Shown here: positions 1 to 8,841 of the stretch, in pieces
How the letters are laid out: every line of letters begins with the position of its first letter
Position numbering within the stretch: position 1 is the first letter of the stretch
From: Planctomycetota bacterium
GTDB lineage: Bacteria > Planctomycetota > MHYJ01 > JACPRB01
DNA: 62,611 nucleotides
Direction of reading: 5' to 3'
Assembly: GCA_016209705.1 (NCBI GenBank)
Contig: JACQVR010000090.1
Coordinates: 1 to 62,611 of the forward strand
Notes under the pieces: generated by a model
What the model saw: the letters and a program-made list of their open reading frames with translations, nothing else
Database searches by the model: none
What the model was told of the DNA's origin: nothing
Translations under genes and position numbers: made by a program

Positions 1-79
1 AGCGTAAGCTGAATCGTCCCCTCTCTCTGCACCACGGCTACCCTCTCCAATCTGGTCTACAGGGTTTATCGGCCAATTC

Positions 80-120
80 GGGAGGGGGGTGCAGGAAATT
101 ACGTCGGCCCGCTTAGATCC
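80..120. repeat. 41-base terminal repeat, left copy
   Basis: An inverted copy lies at 62467-62507. By eye about 34 of 41 positions agree, including the blocks GGGAGGGGGGTGCAG, AAATTA, TCGG and GCTTAGAT. It sits 15 bases beyond the stop of a truncated nucleotidyltransferase gene. I see no further copy inside the window. Bases 1-79 contain nothing I can identify. Confidence 0.7.
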
Positions 121-134
121 CGTTCGCGGCGCCC

Positions 135-656
135 CTAGATCCCCGACGCCAGTTTGAAGGCGACGAGCGTGGGCAGATCCGGGACGCGGAGGCCGCCCAT
201 CGTGCGGAAGCGCTTTGAACCGGGTTCGGGGTACACCACGGGGCTGGCATCTGATCCCGCGTGTTCGCCGGAGGTCACGATATCGATGTCGACCCGGTAC
301 TCGACGTCTCGAAGGCGTTTGCGAAGGCCGCGGGCGCGCGGAACCAATCCGCGCCCGACGAGGCGGTCATGGATTCGATCCAGGCCTTGCGGCGTCGTCA
401 GAAGATCGATGTCCTCGGTGTAGCGCTTGTAGCCGAAGTGCCTCAGCGCGAGCGCCCCGATCAGCGCGAACGGAATCCCCTCTCCCTCGAGTCGATCCTT
501 GAGTTTTCGCAGAACCGCTGCCAGGTCGTCCGAGCGCATCCGGTCCCTCCGCAGCTCCGCGAGAAGAGAGGCTTCCGTATGAGGGCTGGTCATGGCGACG
601 CTTCTTGCTTTCCCGAACCCAAGATACCACGCAAGAAGGTCATGGTCCTCCATCAT
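135..656 (-). CDS. Nucleotidyltransferase-fold protein (AbiEii/MNT-like), probably 3' truncated
   Basis: The 173-residue product has the core of minimal or AbiEii-type nucleotidyltransferases: a GALALRHFG segment (residues 67-75) followed by an EDIDLL acidic pair (D82, D84), the usual metal-binding Asp-x-Asp. Such proteins act as toxins, antitoxins or uncharacterised NMP/AMP transferases. The chain ends at FKLASGI, where relatives normally continue with a short helical tail. Translation past the TAG gives GAPRTGSKRADVI, which faintly resembles that tail, and a repeat starts 15 bases further on. I infer truncation by the repeat or by a point nonsense change. No partner gene is visible on this side. 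An internal ATG at 593 is an alternative start. Fold call is fairly secure; role is unknown. Confidence 0.7.
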   Translation of the reverse strand: MMEDHDLLAWYLGFGKARSVAMTSPHTEASLLAELRRDRMRSDDLAAVLRKLKDRLEGEGIPFALIGALALRHFGYKRYTEDIDLLTTPQGLDRIHDRLVGRGLVPRARGLRKRLRDVEYRVDIDIVTSGEHAGSDASPVVYPEPGSKRFRTMGGLRVPDLPTLVAFKLASGI

Positions 657-708
657 GTGCGGGAAAGCGACGCGTGCGGCCGGGAAGGTGGATTCGCCGA
701 GCGGGTGA

Positions 709-756
709 ATTTTGAATCCGCCGGTCGGACCTCAAACACCGAACTACGGACTTCTA
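709..756. repeat. Single arm of the AGTCC-type iterated repeat (family D, degenerate)
   Basis: Read on the minus strand this is a degraded run of AGTCCG/AGTTCGG units spaced 8-9 bases apart, ending six bases from the stop codon of the lipoprotein gene. No complementary second arm is seen nearby. Confidence 0.45.
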
Positions 757-761
757 ACTCA

Positions 762-1652
762 TTATTCGAACAGCTTCGCCCCCTCCTTCTCCCACCACGC
801 GTCCCAGGCCTGGAGCGCTTCGGCGTTTTCCTCCGGACCTTTGTTGAAGTCGTATCCGAACGTTTGCTTGGCCAGGGGCCGGAGCTCCAGGAGCGCCACG
901 AAGCGGGTGTCGGAGTTCGGCGCGCGCAGTGCTTTCAAGAGCGGCGGAACGCCCATCCGGTTTCGGCACGCCAGAAGCGCCTTGCCGATCTCGACCTGAT
1001 TGACCGGGCTCGCCTCACCGATGTAGGGCTCCAGGATGCCGGAAAGCTCCGCATTCCCGACCGCCCCGACGATGCGCGCCGCCGCGGCGCGGCGGACGCG
1101 GTCTTTCGCCGCGTCCGCCAGCGGATTTTTCAAATCCTCCGGCGGACATTTGGCCAGGATTTCCTCCAGAGCCTTGGTGAACCGCACGTCGGTCAGATGT
1201 TGCCCGAGGGCTTCCGCCATTCGCGGCGCCGAGTAGCGAGACAGCGGCACCAGCTCCTTGGTCGCTTCCTCCACGGAGCCGCCGTTCTTGAGCCGTTCCA
1301 ATGCGGCGTCGATCTTCGCCGAGGTCTCGGCCAGCGTGGGCCCGCCGGGTCCGCTCGGCGGAGGTTGGGCCGCGGCCGGGCCGGTCGCCTGGAGGATGGC
1401 TACTTTCTCTTGCAGGCGGCGGATGTCCACCTTGAGCAGATCCCGCTCGCTCTCCAGCGCGCTGATCCGGTTCTCCAGCTTGATCACCTTTTCGGTCAGC
1501 ATTTGCGCGGTGGCGTGCTCCTTGTCCATCTTGATCTGGACCCGATCCTCCAGGTCGGAGATCCGGTCGCCCGGTCCGTCCTTCCTCCCGCTTCCCGAGC
1601 AGCCCAGCAAGATCCCCGCGGCCGCTAAGACGAACAGCAACGGCATTTTCAT
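762..1652 (-). CDS. Lipoprotein with coiled coil and HEAT-like repeats
   Basis: A 296-residue product. The start ATG at 1652 is preceded by GGAGGT four bases upstream; ATG 1646 is a second option. The N-terminus is a lipoprotein signal (AAAGILLGC), then an acidic/basic heptad-rich coiled coil from about residue 30 to 85 (repeated LENR/LESER/LQEK patterns), a Pro/Gly linker, and a helical C-terminal half resembling HEAT repeats (about 120-270). It would be anchored in a membrane facing the periplasm. I do not recognise a named family and the role is unknown. It lies downstream of purM on the same strand but is separated from it by a palindromic repeat, so co-transcription is uncertain. Confidence 0.75.
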   Translation of the reverse strand: MKMPLLFVLAAAGILLGCSGSGRKDGPGDRISDLEDRVQIKMDKEHATAQMLTEKVIKLENRISALESERDLLKVDIRRLQEKVAILQATGPAAAQPPPSGPGGPTLAETSAKIDAALERLKNGGSVEEATKELVPLSRYSAPRMAEALGQHLTDVRFTKALEEILAKCPPEDLKNPLADAAKDRVRRAAAARIVGAVGNAELSGILEPYIGEASPVNQVEIGKALLACRNRMGVPPLLKALRAPNSDTRFVALLELRPLAKQTFGYDFNKGPEENAEALQAWDAWWEKEGAKLFE

Positions 1653-1712
1653 GCAGACCTCCACGTCCGATTGTATTTCAAGACGAATGTTTCGTTGGAA
1701 ACCTCGCAAATG

Positions 1713-1780
1713 CCCGATATCCGATTCCCGATGTCCGATTTCCAATTTCCGAAGACATCGGATATCGGACATCGGGAATC
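1713..1780. repeat. Palindromic iterated repeat, CCGAT(A/G)TCC type (family D variant)
   Basis: The left arm iterates CCGATATCC, CGATTCCC and CGATGTCCGA. The right arm after a short loop reads ATCGGATATCGGACATCGG, its reverse complement. It fills most of the purM-lipoprotein gap and could form a long hairpin in RNA. Confidence 0.8.
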
Positions 1781-1786
1781 AGGCCT

Positions 1787-2848
1787 TCATGGCGGTAGAA
1801 TCCGCACTTCCTGAGCTCCTCGAATCACCTTGCCGATGACCCAGGCTTTCTCCCCCCGCCGGCGCAGCGTCCGCAGAATGGCGCCGGTCGAGGCGGGAGA
1901 GACGATCAACACCAGGCCCACGCCCATGTTGAAGACGCGGAACATCTCGTCCCGCGGAACCTCTCCCAGCCGCGCCAGATAAGGGAAAATCGGCGGGACC
2001 GGCCAGGCGCCCTCGCGAAGTTCCACGGCGCATCCCGCGGGAAGCACCCGCGGGATGTTTTCGATCATTCCTCCGCCGGTGATATGGGCGATGGCTTTCA
2101 CCGCTTTCTTCACCTTGTATCGCCTCAGGACCTCCTTGATCGCACGCGCATAGATCCGCGTCGGCGCGAGCAGCGTATCGCCGAGCGTTCCGCCCAGTTC
2201 GGGGACGGATTCGCGCACGTCCTTCCCGTGGACCTCGAAAAGGATCTTGCGCGCCAGCGACGCGCCGTTGGAATGGATTCCGCTCGACGCGAGACCGATC
2301 ACGTCATCGCCCGCCTTGACCGCGCTTCCGTCCACCAGGCGGGATTTCTCCACCACGCCCACGGCGAATCCGACCAGGTCGTAGTCGCCGGCCGCGTAAA
2401 TGCCGGGCATCTCAGCCGTTTCGCCTCCCAGGAGGGCGCATTCGGATTCGAGGCATCCGTCCACCAGCCCGCGGACCAGCGCCCGCAGCAGGTCCGGGTC
2501 CGCTTTTCCGCATCCGATGTAATCGAGGAAGAAAAGCGGCCGCCCGCCGGTCACGATGAGGTCGTTCACGCTCATCGCCACGCAGTCGATCCCGACCGTA
2601 TCGTGCCGGCCCATGGCTTGAGCGATCTTGAGCTTCGTTCCCACGCCGTCCGTGCAGGCGACCAGCAAGGGGTGGCGGTAGGAGCGATCGAACAGCGGCG
2701 AGGACTTGAGCGAATACAGGCCGGCGAAACCCCAGGGAATGTCGATCACGCCCGGACCGTGCGTCCGGCGCGCCGCCTTCAGGATCGACTCGACCGCCTG
2801 GTCTTTCTTCGTCTGATCGACCCCGGCGTCTATGTAGGTGATGGGCAT
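1787..2848 (-). CDS. purM: Phosphoribosylformylglycinamidine cyclo-ligase
   Basis: AIR synthetase, the fifth step of de novo purine synthesis, converting FGAM and ATP to aminoimidazole ribotide in the cytoplasm. The 353-residue length is normal for the family. Diagnostic stretches are DGVGTKLKIA (about 67-76), the glycine-rich nucleotide region around VNDLIVTGG (94-102) and GGETAEMPGIY (141-151). The gene begins MPITYIDAGVD, typical of PurM. It follows purF on the same strand after a 137-base gap filled by a palindromic repeat, so a purF-purM transcription unit is likely, with the repeat transcribed inside it. Confidence 0.97.
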   Translation of the reverse strand: MPITYIDAGVDQTKKDQAVESILKAARRTHGPGVIDIPWGFAGLYSLKSSPLFDRSYRHPLLVACTDGVGTKLKIAQAMGRHDTVGIDCVAMSVNDLIVTGGRPLFFLDYIGCGKADPDLLRALVRGLVDGCLESECALLGGETAEMPGIYAAGDYDLVGFAVGVVEKSRLVDGSAVKAGDDVIGLASSGIHSNGASLARKILFEVHGKDVRESVPELGGTLGDTLLAPTRIYARAIKEVLRRYKVKKAVKAIAHITGGGMIENIPRVLPAGCAVELREGAWPVPPIFPYLARLGEVPRDEMFRVFNMGVGLVLIVSPASTGAILRTLRRRGEKAWVIGKVIRGAQEVRILPP

Positions 2849-2867
2849 CGTGTTTCCTTGTCGGTCA

Positions 2868-2982
2868 CGAGTCGCGAGTCGCGAGTCATGAGTCCTGAGG
2901 CCTGAGGCCGTCGGGGATCAGGAGATGCGAGCCGCGTCCTCGGCTCCGGACTCGCGACTCATGACTCTTGACTCGGGACTCC
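2868..2982. repeat. Palindromic iterated repeat, GAGTCGC type (family D variant)
   Basis: The left arm repeats GAGTCGC/GAGTCATGAGTC units with an 8-base period. The right arm GACTCGCGACTCATGACTC is its complement. About 60 bases of loop lie between them. It fills the purF-purM gap almost exactly, ending three bases before the purF stop. Confidence 0.85.
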
Positions 2983-2985
2983 TCC

Positions 2986-4407
2986 CTACCGCGTTTCCAA
3001 CCGATTCTTCGCCATCCGGTCCACCGGCGGCACGGCGTACTCGCCCGACCAGCACGCGGTACAGTAGCGATCCGGCGGAAGCGATACGGCCGAGAGCATC
3101 TTCTCAAGGCTCAGGTAGCCCAGGGAATCCACGCCGAGGTGTCGTTGAATCTCGGCCACCGACTTCTGGTTCGCCACGAGCTCGTTGGGATCCGGAAAGT
3201 CGATGCCGTAGTAGCAGGGGTGCTTGGTCGGCGGGCACGAGACCCTCAAGTGTACCTCCTTCGCGCCCGCCTCGCGCAGGAGCCGCATGCGCGAGCGCGA
3301 GGTCGTCCCGCGGATGATCGAGTCGTCCACCACGACGACCCGCTTTCCCTGGACGACTTCCCGGATGACGCTGAGCTTGATCTCCACGTTGGAACAGCGG
3401 TCGTCGGGCCGCGGCTGGATGAAGGTCCGCCCCACGTAATGGTTGCGCATGAACGCCATCTCGAAGGGGATCCCCGACGCCTCGGCGAATCCCAGCGCCG
3501 CCGAGGTTCCGGAATCCGGGATGGGCGTCACGAGATCCGCTTTCACCGGATGTTCCTTGGCCAGGAAGCGCCCGAGATTCTTCCGCACCCGATGAACCAG
3601 GTCGCCGTGGACCACGCTGTCCGGCCGGGCGAAGTAGACGTGCTCGAACATGCAGTGGGCCGGATGGCATTTGGAGGCGGGCCGGGTCCGTTCCGAGCGC
3701 AAGCCGTTGTTGTCCACGATGATGATTTCTCCGGGCTCCACGTCGCGGACGCGTTCGATCTTGTTCAGGTCGAACGCGCACGTCTCGGACGCGACCGCCC
3801 AGACCTCCGCGCGCCCGTTGTGGGCGGGGATCTTCCCGAGCACGAGGGGGCGGAATCCCTGCGGATCGCGCGCGGCGATCAGCGCGGTCGGCGTGAGAAA
3901 CAGCAGCGAATAGGCGCCCTGGACCGCGTTCAGCGCCTGTTTGAGCCCTTTCATCAGATCCGGATGGCGCGCCACCAGATAGAGGACGATCTCCGTGTCC
4001 GTGGTGGTATGGAAGATCGGGAAGAAATGCCCTTGCTGCTCCAGCTCCTGCCGGAGGAGGGCGCTGTTGACGAGATTGCCGTTATGCGCCACGGCGATCA
4101 TGCGGCGAGCGGAATCCACGACCAGCGGCTGGGCGTTGGCGACGTTGCTGGACCCGGTGGTCGAGTAGCGGACATGGCCGATGGCCGCGTGGCTCGCCAA
4201 GCGGGCGAGCTGTTCGCGGCTGAAGACGTCGGAGACGAGGCCCATGCCCTTGTGGAACGCCAGCCGGTCCTCCTGGATGGAGGCGATGCCGGCGCTCTCC
4301 TGGCCCCGATGCTGCTGGGCATAGAGGCCCAAATAGGTCCGTTCTACCGCATCGGGAATGCCGAAGACGCCGAACAGTCCGCAGTGGTCCTTAATCGATT
4401 TCGTCAT
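2986..4407 (-). CDS. purF: Amidophosphoribosyltransferase
   Basis: Committed step of purine synthesis: transfers ammonia from glutamine to PRPP to give phosphoribosylamine. The 473-residue product starts with a short propeptide, MTKSIKDH, followed by the nucleophile Cys9 in CGLFG, so N-terminal processing is expected. The PRPP-binding loop VVVVDDSIIRGTTSR lies near residue 355-369. Cysteines in CMFEHVYFARPDS, SCPPTKHPCYYG and YCTACW match the four ligands of the Bacillus-type 4Fe-4S PurF, so this is probably the oxygen-sensitive iron-sulfur form. Its start overlaps the end of a small membrane protein gene by 17 bases, suggesting translational coupling. Confidence 0.97.
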   Translation of the reverse strand: MTKSIKDHCGLFGVFGIPDAVERTYLGLYAQQHRGQESAGIASIQEDRLAFHKGMGLVSDVFSREQLARLASHAAIGHVRYSTTGSSNVANAQPLVVDSARRMIAVAHNGNLVNSALLRQELEQQGHFFPIFHTTTDTEIVLYLVARHPDLMKGLKQALNAVQGAYSLLFLTPTALIAARDPQGFRPLVLGKIPAHNGRAEVWAVASETCAFDLNKIERVRDVEPGEIIIVDNNGLRSERTRPASKCHPAHCMFEHVYFARPDSVVHGDLVHRVRKNLGRFLAKEHPVKADLVTPIPDSGTSAALGFAEASGIPFEMAFMRNHYVGRTFIQPRPDDRCSNVEIKLSVIREVVQGKRVVVVDDSIIRGTTSRSRMRLLREAGAKEVHLRVSCPPTKHPCYYGIDFPDPNELVANQKSVAEIQRHLGVDSLGYLSLEKMLSAVSLPPDRYCTACWSGEYAVPPVDRMAKNRLETR

Positions 4408-4675
4408 GATGTCTTCGAGGCATGGGCCGGATGTGCAGGCGCAGCCAGATGAAGTCGACGGCCGAGACGAGCCAAAATCCGGCGGTCAGGATTCCCAGGA
4501 TCACGCGAATCACGAGCTGATCGGCCACCAGGGGGATGATCAGATAACCGTTCAGGAGCAGGGCGAACGACGCGAACAAGACCACTCCTTTGGCCGGAAA
4601 TCCCAGGTGAATCTGTCCCAACCCAGGCAGCAAGATCCAGGGAAGGGATAAGAAGATCATGGGGGCGATGTTCAA
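4391..4675 (-). CDS. Small membrane protein overlapping purF
   Basis: A 94-residue protein with three likely membrane segments (roughly 5-25, 30-51 and 55-77) and a basic His-rich tail. The LLPGLGQIHLGFPAKG motif resembles the 'PGLGQ(I/L)YxGxxxKG' turn of TM2-like/DUF5683-type small membrane proteins, so it may belong near those families; I cannot assign a function. The last 17 bases, including the stop, are shared with the beginning of purF, so PurF translation is probably coupled to this gene. It is the first gene of the purF-purM unit and is divergent from nusA. Confidence 0.7.
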   Translation of the reverse strand: MNIAPMIFLSLPWILLPGLGQIHLGFPAKGVVLFASFALLLNGYLIIPLVADQLVIRVILGILTAGFWLVSAVDFIWLRLHIRPMPRRHHDEID

Positions 4676-4738
4676 TTATAGTACCGTATCGGGATGGCGG
4701 CAAGGCGCCCGCCCCCGCTGGACGCGCTTGGAGGCGCC

Positions 4739-4766
4739 TTGACTTGGGCCGGTTCCCCCCTATAAT
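4739..4766 (+). promoter_or_regulatory. Sigma-70 promoter of the nusA operon
   Basis: TTGACT at 4739-4744 and TATAAT at 4761-4766 are separated by 16 bases. This is the best consensus match in the window. Transcription should start near 4773, about 155 bases ahead of nusA and 40 bases before the leader hairpin. Confidence 0.75.
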
Positions 4767-4810
4767 AAGCTTGCGTGTAATCTCGGCTAAATCACAGGTT
4801 AGGCGACGAG

Positions 4811-4838
4811 GAAAGTGGGATCAACCCACTTTTTTTTT
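4811..4838 (+). terminator. Leader terminator/attenuator before nusA
   Basis: AAAGTGGG (4812-4819) pairs with CCCACTTT (4825-4832) and runs straight into a run of eight or nine T. This intrinsic terminator lies between the promoter and nusA. It looks like the premature terminator found ahead of rimP-nusA operons in many bacteria (the rimP-leader class), although no rimP follows here. It suggests attenuation, perhaps autoregulation by NusA. Confidence 0.75.
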
Positions 4839-4928
4839 CAGATGGGCCGCATCTGATGCGCCGGGGGCCGCGACATCACCCCGCCGGTTCCGGAGGCCGT
4901 AGTTCGGAACTCGGGGGTGGAGTGAACC

Positions 4929-5987
4929 ATGAACGGCGAATTGCTGCGGATCGTGGACGCGATCCATCGGGACAAATCCATAGACAAGGATATAATCTTC
5001 GAGTCCATCGAGCAGGCGTTGGCGCAAGCCACCAAGAAGCACCTCAATTTGGAGGAGCTTCCGGCCGTTAGGATCGACCGCGCGACGGGACAAATCACGG
5101 CTTCGGACCAGGGGATTCCCATCGATGCGTCCCTGCTGGGACGCATCGCCTACCAGCAGGCCCGGCAGATCTTCGTCCAGAAGCTCCGGGAGGCGGAAAG
5201 CGACACCGTCTATCACGAATACGCCCACAAGAAAGGGGATATCGTCACCGCCACGGTCGTTCGCTATGATGGTCCCCACCTTCTGTGCAAGATCGGCGAG
5301 AAGGCCGAGGCGACGATGCTGCGCAGCGAGCAGGTCCCGGGGGAAAACTACCGCATCGGGGAGCGGCTTCGCGCCTACATCGTCGAAGTCGAGAAGAAGG
5401 GGACGCGGATCCGCATTTACCTGTCGCGGTCTCACGAGGATTTCGTCCGGCGGTTGTTCGAACTGGAGGTCCCCGAAGTGGCCGACGGCACGGTCGTCAT
5501 CAAAGGGATCGCGCGGGAGCCGGGATATCGCACCAAGCTTACCGTGACGTCGACCAACGCGCGCGTGGATTGCCTGGGCGCCTGCGTCGGCGTCCGCGGC
5601 AGCCGGATCCGCAATGTGGTGGACGAATTGAACGGGGAAAACGTGGATATCGTCCGCTGGAGCGACGTGCCCAAGGATCTCGTCCGGCATGCGCTGAAGC
5701 CCGCCGAGGTGGCGGACGTGCAGCTCAACGAGAGCGAACATCGGGCGACCGTCTACGTCGCCAAGGACGAACTCTCGCAAGCGATCGGAAAGGGAGGCCG
5801 CAACGTGCGGCTCGCCTCCAAGCTGACCGGCTGGGAGATCGACATTTACGAGTTGGGAGCGGACACCCAGCCTCCGCCGGCGGAAGCGCCGGCGGCGGTG
5901 CCGCCCTCGGGCGGCGAGGCGGACGCTCCCGTCTCCGAGCCGCCTCAGGAACGGCCCGCGGAATCGGATCAGACCCCGAACATGTGA
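4929..5987 (+). CDS. nusA: Transcription termination/antitermination factor NusA
   Basis: A 352-residue NusA that binds RNA polymerase and nascent RNA and modulates pausing, termination and antitermination. Order of domains: N-terminal polymerase-binding domain (1-100), S1 domain (about 105-170, starting KGDIVTATVVRYDG), then KH1 and KH2 (about 200-310) with CVGVRGSRIRNVVDEL and the GKGGRNVRLASKLTGW signature. A Pro/Ala/Glu-rich tail follows; the acidic C-terminal repeats of enteric NusA are absent. It is the first gene after the leader terminator. rimP, which usually precedes it, is missing. infB follows after nine bases. Confidence 0.96.
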   Translation: MNGELLRIVDAIHRDKSIDKDIIFESIEQALAQATKKHLNLEELPAVRIDRATGQITASDQGIPIDASLLGRIAYQQARQIFVQKLREAESDTVYHEYAHKKGDIVTATVVRYDGPHLLCKIGEKAEATMLRSEQVPGENYRIGERLRAYIVEVEKKGTRIRIYLSRSHEDFVRRLFELEVPEVADGTVVIKGIAREPGYRTKLTVTSTNARVDCLGACVGVRGSRIRNVVDELNGENVDIVRWSDVPKDLVRHALKPAEVADVQLNESEHRATVYVAKDELSQAIGKGGRNVRLASKLTGWEIDIYELGADTQPPPAEAPAAVPPSGGEADAPVSEPPQERPAESDQTPNM

Positions 5988-5996
5988 ACGGAAGCT

Positions 5997-8576
5997 ATGC
6001 GCGTCGCGGAACTGGCCAAGGATTTGGGATACAAAGCCGCCGAACTGGTGGAGATGGTCAAGGACCACTCCGTGGGGATTCCGATTCCCAACCCCCGCGG
6101 GGAGGTGGACGCGCGCTCGGCGGCGCAGATTCGCGCCAAGCTGCCCCACCGCCGGAACTTGAAGGGCGAACTGAAAGAGCGCTATGAGCACATCGTCCTC
6201 GATCTAGCCGCCCAGGAGGCGGCGCGGGCGGCGGCGCCGAAGCCTGAACGCAAGAAGAAGGAACCGTCGGCCGCCGGGGCCGAAGGCGAGTTGAAGAAGA
6301 AGACCAAACGGGCGGCCGTCGCGACGGCGGCCGCGCCGAAAGAGGAAGAGAAAGAAGAAGAGAAAGCCAAGAAGGCGGAGGAGGCGGTCAAGATCGAGGC
6401 CGCGAAAGCCGCCCGCAAGTCCAAGGTCGTCCAGGAATTCCGCCTCAGCGACGTGGGCGCCAAGACGGCGGAGAAGCCCAAGGCGCCCCCGGCGGGCCAT
6501 CTGGGATTGACGCCGGAGGAGCGCGCCGCGATCGCGGCTGAAACGCGAAATCCGCTCATCGATGTGGACAAGGTCATCGGCGCCGAGCACCAAGTTCGCG
6601 TCCTGCGCGCGGCCGAAGCGGCGGCCCTCGATCGGGAGAAGCAGCAGCGGGAAGACAAAGCCCACCGCCACGTGGTGGTCCGCAGCAAACCCTCCGCCGC
6701 GCCGCCCCGGCCCCAGGTCCGTCCGCGGCCGCGCGTGCCCCCGGCCGCGTTCCGGCCGATCGTCCAGCCCCCGCGGCCCAAGCCGACGGTGATCCCCATC
6801 GAGCAGCGCGAGATCGAACTGGCCGCTCCGGTGTCCATCAAGGAGTTCTGCGAATCGCTGGGCATCAAAGCGGCCGCCGTCATCCGCAACCTGATGGGCA
6901 AGGGCGTGATGGCCTCCATCAATCATATGCTCGACGAAGACCAGGTGATCGCCCTGGCGCTCGACTTCAATCGTCCGAAGGTGAAGATCGTGAAGACGAA
7001 AACGGAGGAGGAGTCGGTGCTGGCGGCGGCGGAAGAGGGAGACCGTCCGGAAGACTTGACGCCCAGAGCGCCTGTCGTGGTATTCATGGGTCACGTCGAC
7101 CACGGCAAGACGTCCCTTCTGGACCGGATCCGGAACACCCAGGTCGCGGCCGGCGAGTCGGGCGGCATCACGCAGCACATGGGCGCGTCCAAGGTCGTCA
7201 CCCGCGACGGCAAGTCGGTGGTCTTCCTGGATACGCCGGGCCATGAGGCGTTCACCGCGATGCGGGCGCGCGGGGCCAACGTCACCGACGTGGCGGTCAT
7301 CGTGGTGGCCGCGGACGACGGCATGATGCCCCAGACGGAGGAGGCCATCAATCACGCGAAAGCGGCGGACGTGAAGATCGTCGTGGCGATCAACAAGTGC
7401 GACAAGCCGCAGGCGAATCCCAACAAGGTGAAAGGGCAGCTCGCCTCCGTCGGGCTCAATCCGGAAGAGTGGGGCGGAGACACGGTGTGCTGCGAGGTGT
7501 CGGCCTTGACGGGCGCGGGGGTCGATCATCTGGTCGAGATGCTCTCGCTGGAAGCGGAGTTGCTCGAGTTGAAGGCCAATCCGAAACGGTCGGCGTCCGG
7601 AGCGGTGCTGGAAGCCCGCAAGACGGAAGACCGCGGCGTCGTGGCGACGCTCCTGGTGCAAAACGGCGCGCTGCGCAAAGGGGACATCCTCCTCGCGGGC
7701 CGCGCGTACGGCCGCGTGCGTTCGATGCATGATTCCGAGGGACGCATGGTCTCCGAAGCCGGCCCCTCGACGCCGGTCGAGGTGAGCGGCCTGGTCGAGG
7801 TGCCCGACGCGGGCGACCGGTTCCTGGTCGTCGCCGAAATCGAGACGGCCCGCGGCATCGCCGAGGAGCGGGCCAAGCGGGATCGCCACGCGGCCATCGC
7901 CGAGCGGCAGCACCTCACGCTGGAGAATCTCTTCTCCAAGATCGAGTCGGGGCACCTCAAGGAGGTGCGCGTCATCCTGAAAGTGGACGTCAAGGGGTCC
8001 GCCGAGGTGCTCAAGGAATCCCTCCAGAACCTGTCCACCGAGGAAGTGAAATTGAGGCTCCTGCACGTCGGCGTCGGCGCGATCAACGAGAGCGACGTCC
8101 TCCTGGCGGACGCGGCGGACGCGTTCATCATCGGGTTCAACGTCCAGCCCGAGGAACGCGCGCGGCAGCTCGCCAAGGAGAAGGGCGTGGACATCCGCCT
8201 CTACGACGTGATCTACAAGGCCATCGAGGAGATGAAAGCCGCGCTCGAAGGGCTCCTCGAACCCGAGGAAGTCGAGGTCAAGACCGGCCACGTGACCGTC
8301 AAGCAAGTGTTCCGCATCTCCCGCGTCGGCACCGTCGCGGGTTGCGCGGTGACGGACGGCAAGATCGAGCGATCGAGCCAGGTCCGGCTGATCCGCAACG
8401 GCAAGGTGGCATGGACGGGGAAGCTGGAGTCGCTCAAGCGGGTCAAGGACGACGTGCGCGAGGTCGTGGAAGGCTACGAGTGCGGCGTGAAGCTGGCGGG
8501 CCACGACGACGTCGTGCCGGGCGACATCCTCGAGTCGTTCCAGATCCAGAAAGTCGCCCGCAAGCTGAATAAGTGA
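5997..8576 (+). CDS. infB: Translation initiation factor IF-2
   Basis: GTPase that places fMet-tRNA on the 30S subunit and promotes subunit joining. 859 residues. An IF2-N domain opens the protein ([12 protein letters not shown], 1-50), then a long charged Lys/Glu/Ala and Arg/Pro linker, a second IF2-N-type domain near 278-326, and the G domain with GHVDHGKTS (about 365), DTPGHEAF (about 411) and NKCD (about 465). Two beta-barrel domains and the tRNA-binding C2 domain complete it. The linker codons are strongly GC-biased, producing long antisense open frames. No strong ribosome binding site precedes the ATG, consistent with coupling to nusA. Confidence 0.97.
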   Translation: MRVAELAKDLGYKAAELVEMVKDHSVGIPIPNPRGEVDARSAAQIRAKLPHRRNLKGELKERYEHIVLDLAAQEAARAAAPKPERKKKEPSAAGAEGELKKKTKRAAVATAAAPKEEEKEEEKAKKAEEAVKIEAAKAARKSKVVQEFRLSDVGAKTAEKPKAPPAGHLGLTPEERAAIAAETRNPLIDVDKVIGAEHQVRVLRAAEAAALDREKQQREDKAHRHVVVRSKPSAAPPRPQVRPRPRVPPAAFRPIVQPPRPKPTVIPIEQREIELAAPVSIKEFCESLGIKAAAVIRNLMGKGVMASINHMLDEDQVIALALDFNRPKVKIVKTKTEEESVLAAAEEGDRPEDLTPRAPVVVFMGHVDHGKTSLLDRIRNTQVAAGESGGITQHMGASKVVTRDGKSVVFLDTPGHEAFTAMRARGANVTDVAVIVVAADDGMMPQTEEAINHAKAADVKIVVAINKCDKPQANPNKVKGQLASVGLNPEEWGGDTVCCEVSALTGAGVDHLVEMLSLEAELLELKANPKRSASGAVLEARKTEDRGVVATLLVQNGALRKGDILLAGRAYGRVRSMHDSEGRMVSEAGPSTPVEVSGLVEVPDAGDRFLVVAEIETARGIAEERAKRDRHAAIAERQHLTLENLFSKIESGHLKEVRVILKVDVKGSAEVLKESLQNLSTEEVKLRLLHVGVGAINESDVLLADAADAFIIGFNVQPEERARQLAKEKGVDIRLYDVIYKAIEEMKAALEGLLEPEEVEVKTGHVTVKQVFRISRVGTVAGCAVTDGKIERSSQVRLIRNGKVAWTGKLESLKRVKDDVREVVEGYECGVKLAGHDDVVPGDILESFQIQKVARKLNK

Positions 8577-8611
8577 GGGCACCGAGGAGACGGAGTTCGC
8601 GGAAAGAACAA

Positions 8612-8773
8612 ACCACGGAGGCAAGGAGTCACGGAGAAAAGTTTAGGAGATTGGGAGATTTTGGAGATAGGGAGATCGGAACATCATGTTGGAAGAAGGA
8701 CTCCCTCCCCCAAATATCTCCGCATCTCCGACATCTCCTTATCTCCTTAAATCTTCTCCGTGCCTCCGTGGTG
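8612..8773. repeat. Nested palindromic repeat: ACCACGGAGG outer arms, GGAGAT inner arms
   Basis: The outer left arm ACCACGGAGGCAAGGAG (continuing CACGGAGAAAAG) pairs with the outer right arm CTTCTCCGTGCCTCCGTGGT. Inside lie inner arms with 9-base iterations: GGAGATTGGGAGATTTTGG on the left and TATCTCCGCATCTCCGACAT on the right. The element is transcribed within the nusA operon between infB and ylxP. A second copy of the same nested design is at 23733-23910. Confidence 0.85.
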
Positions 8774-8803
8774 AATTCATCTCCGTGCGTTCCGTCTCTT
8801 CCG

Positions 8804-8839
8804 TGACTTCGGACTTTGGACCTTGGACTTCGGACTTCG
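8804..8839. repeat. Single AGTCC-type arm (family D) touching the ylxP start
   Basis: Iterated GGACTT units (ACTTCGGACTTTGGACC and on) run to within three bases of the GTG start of ylxP and occupy the position where a ribosome binding site would be. Confidence 0.7.
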
Positions 8840-8841
8840 TT

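Noticed and set aside
4840..4928. Possible rimP ahead of nusA
   Set aside because: Less than 90 bases and no frame resembling RimP.
6204..8624. Very long open frame antisense to infB (about 800 codons)
   Set aside because: Product is His/Arg/Leu-rich with no fold; it mirrors the GC-biased third codon positions of infB. Same for the 700-codon frame opposite the S9B gene.
8612..8773. CRISPR-like repeat array
   Set aside because: Units are 8-10 bases with no spacers of constant length, arranged as complementary arms; no cas genes are present.
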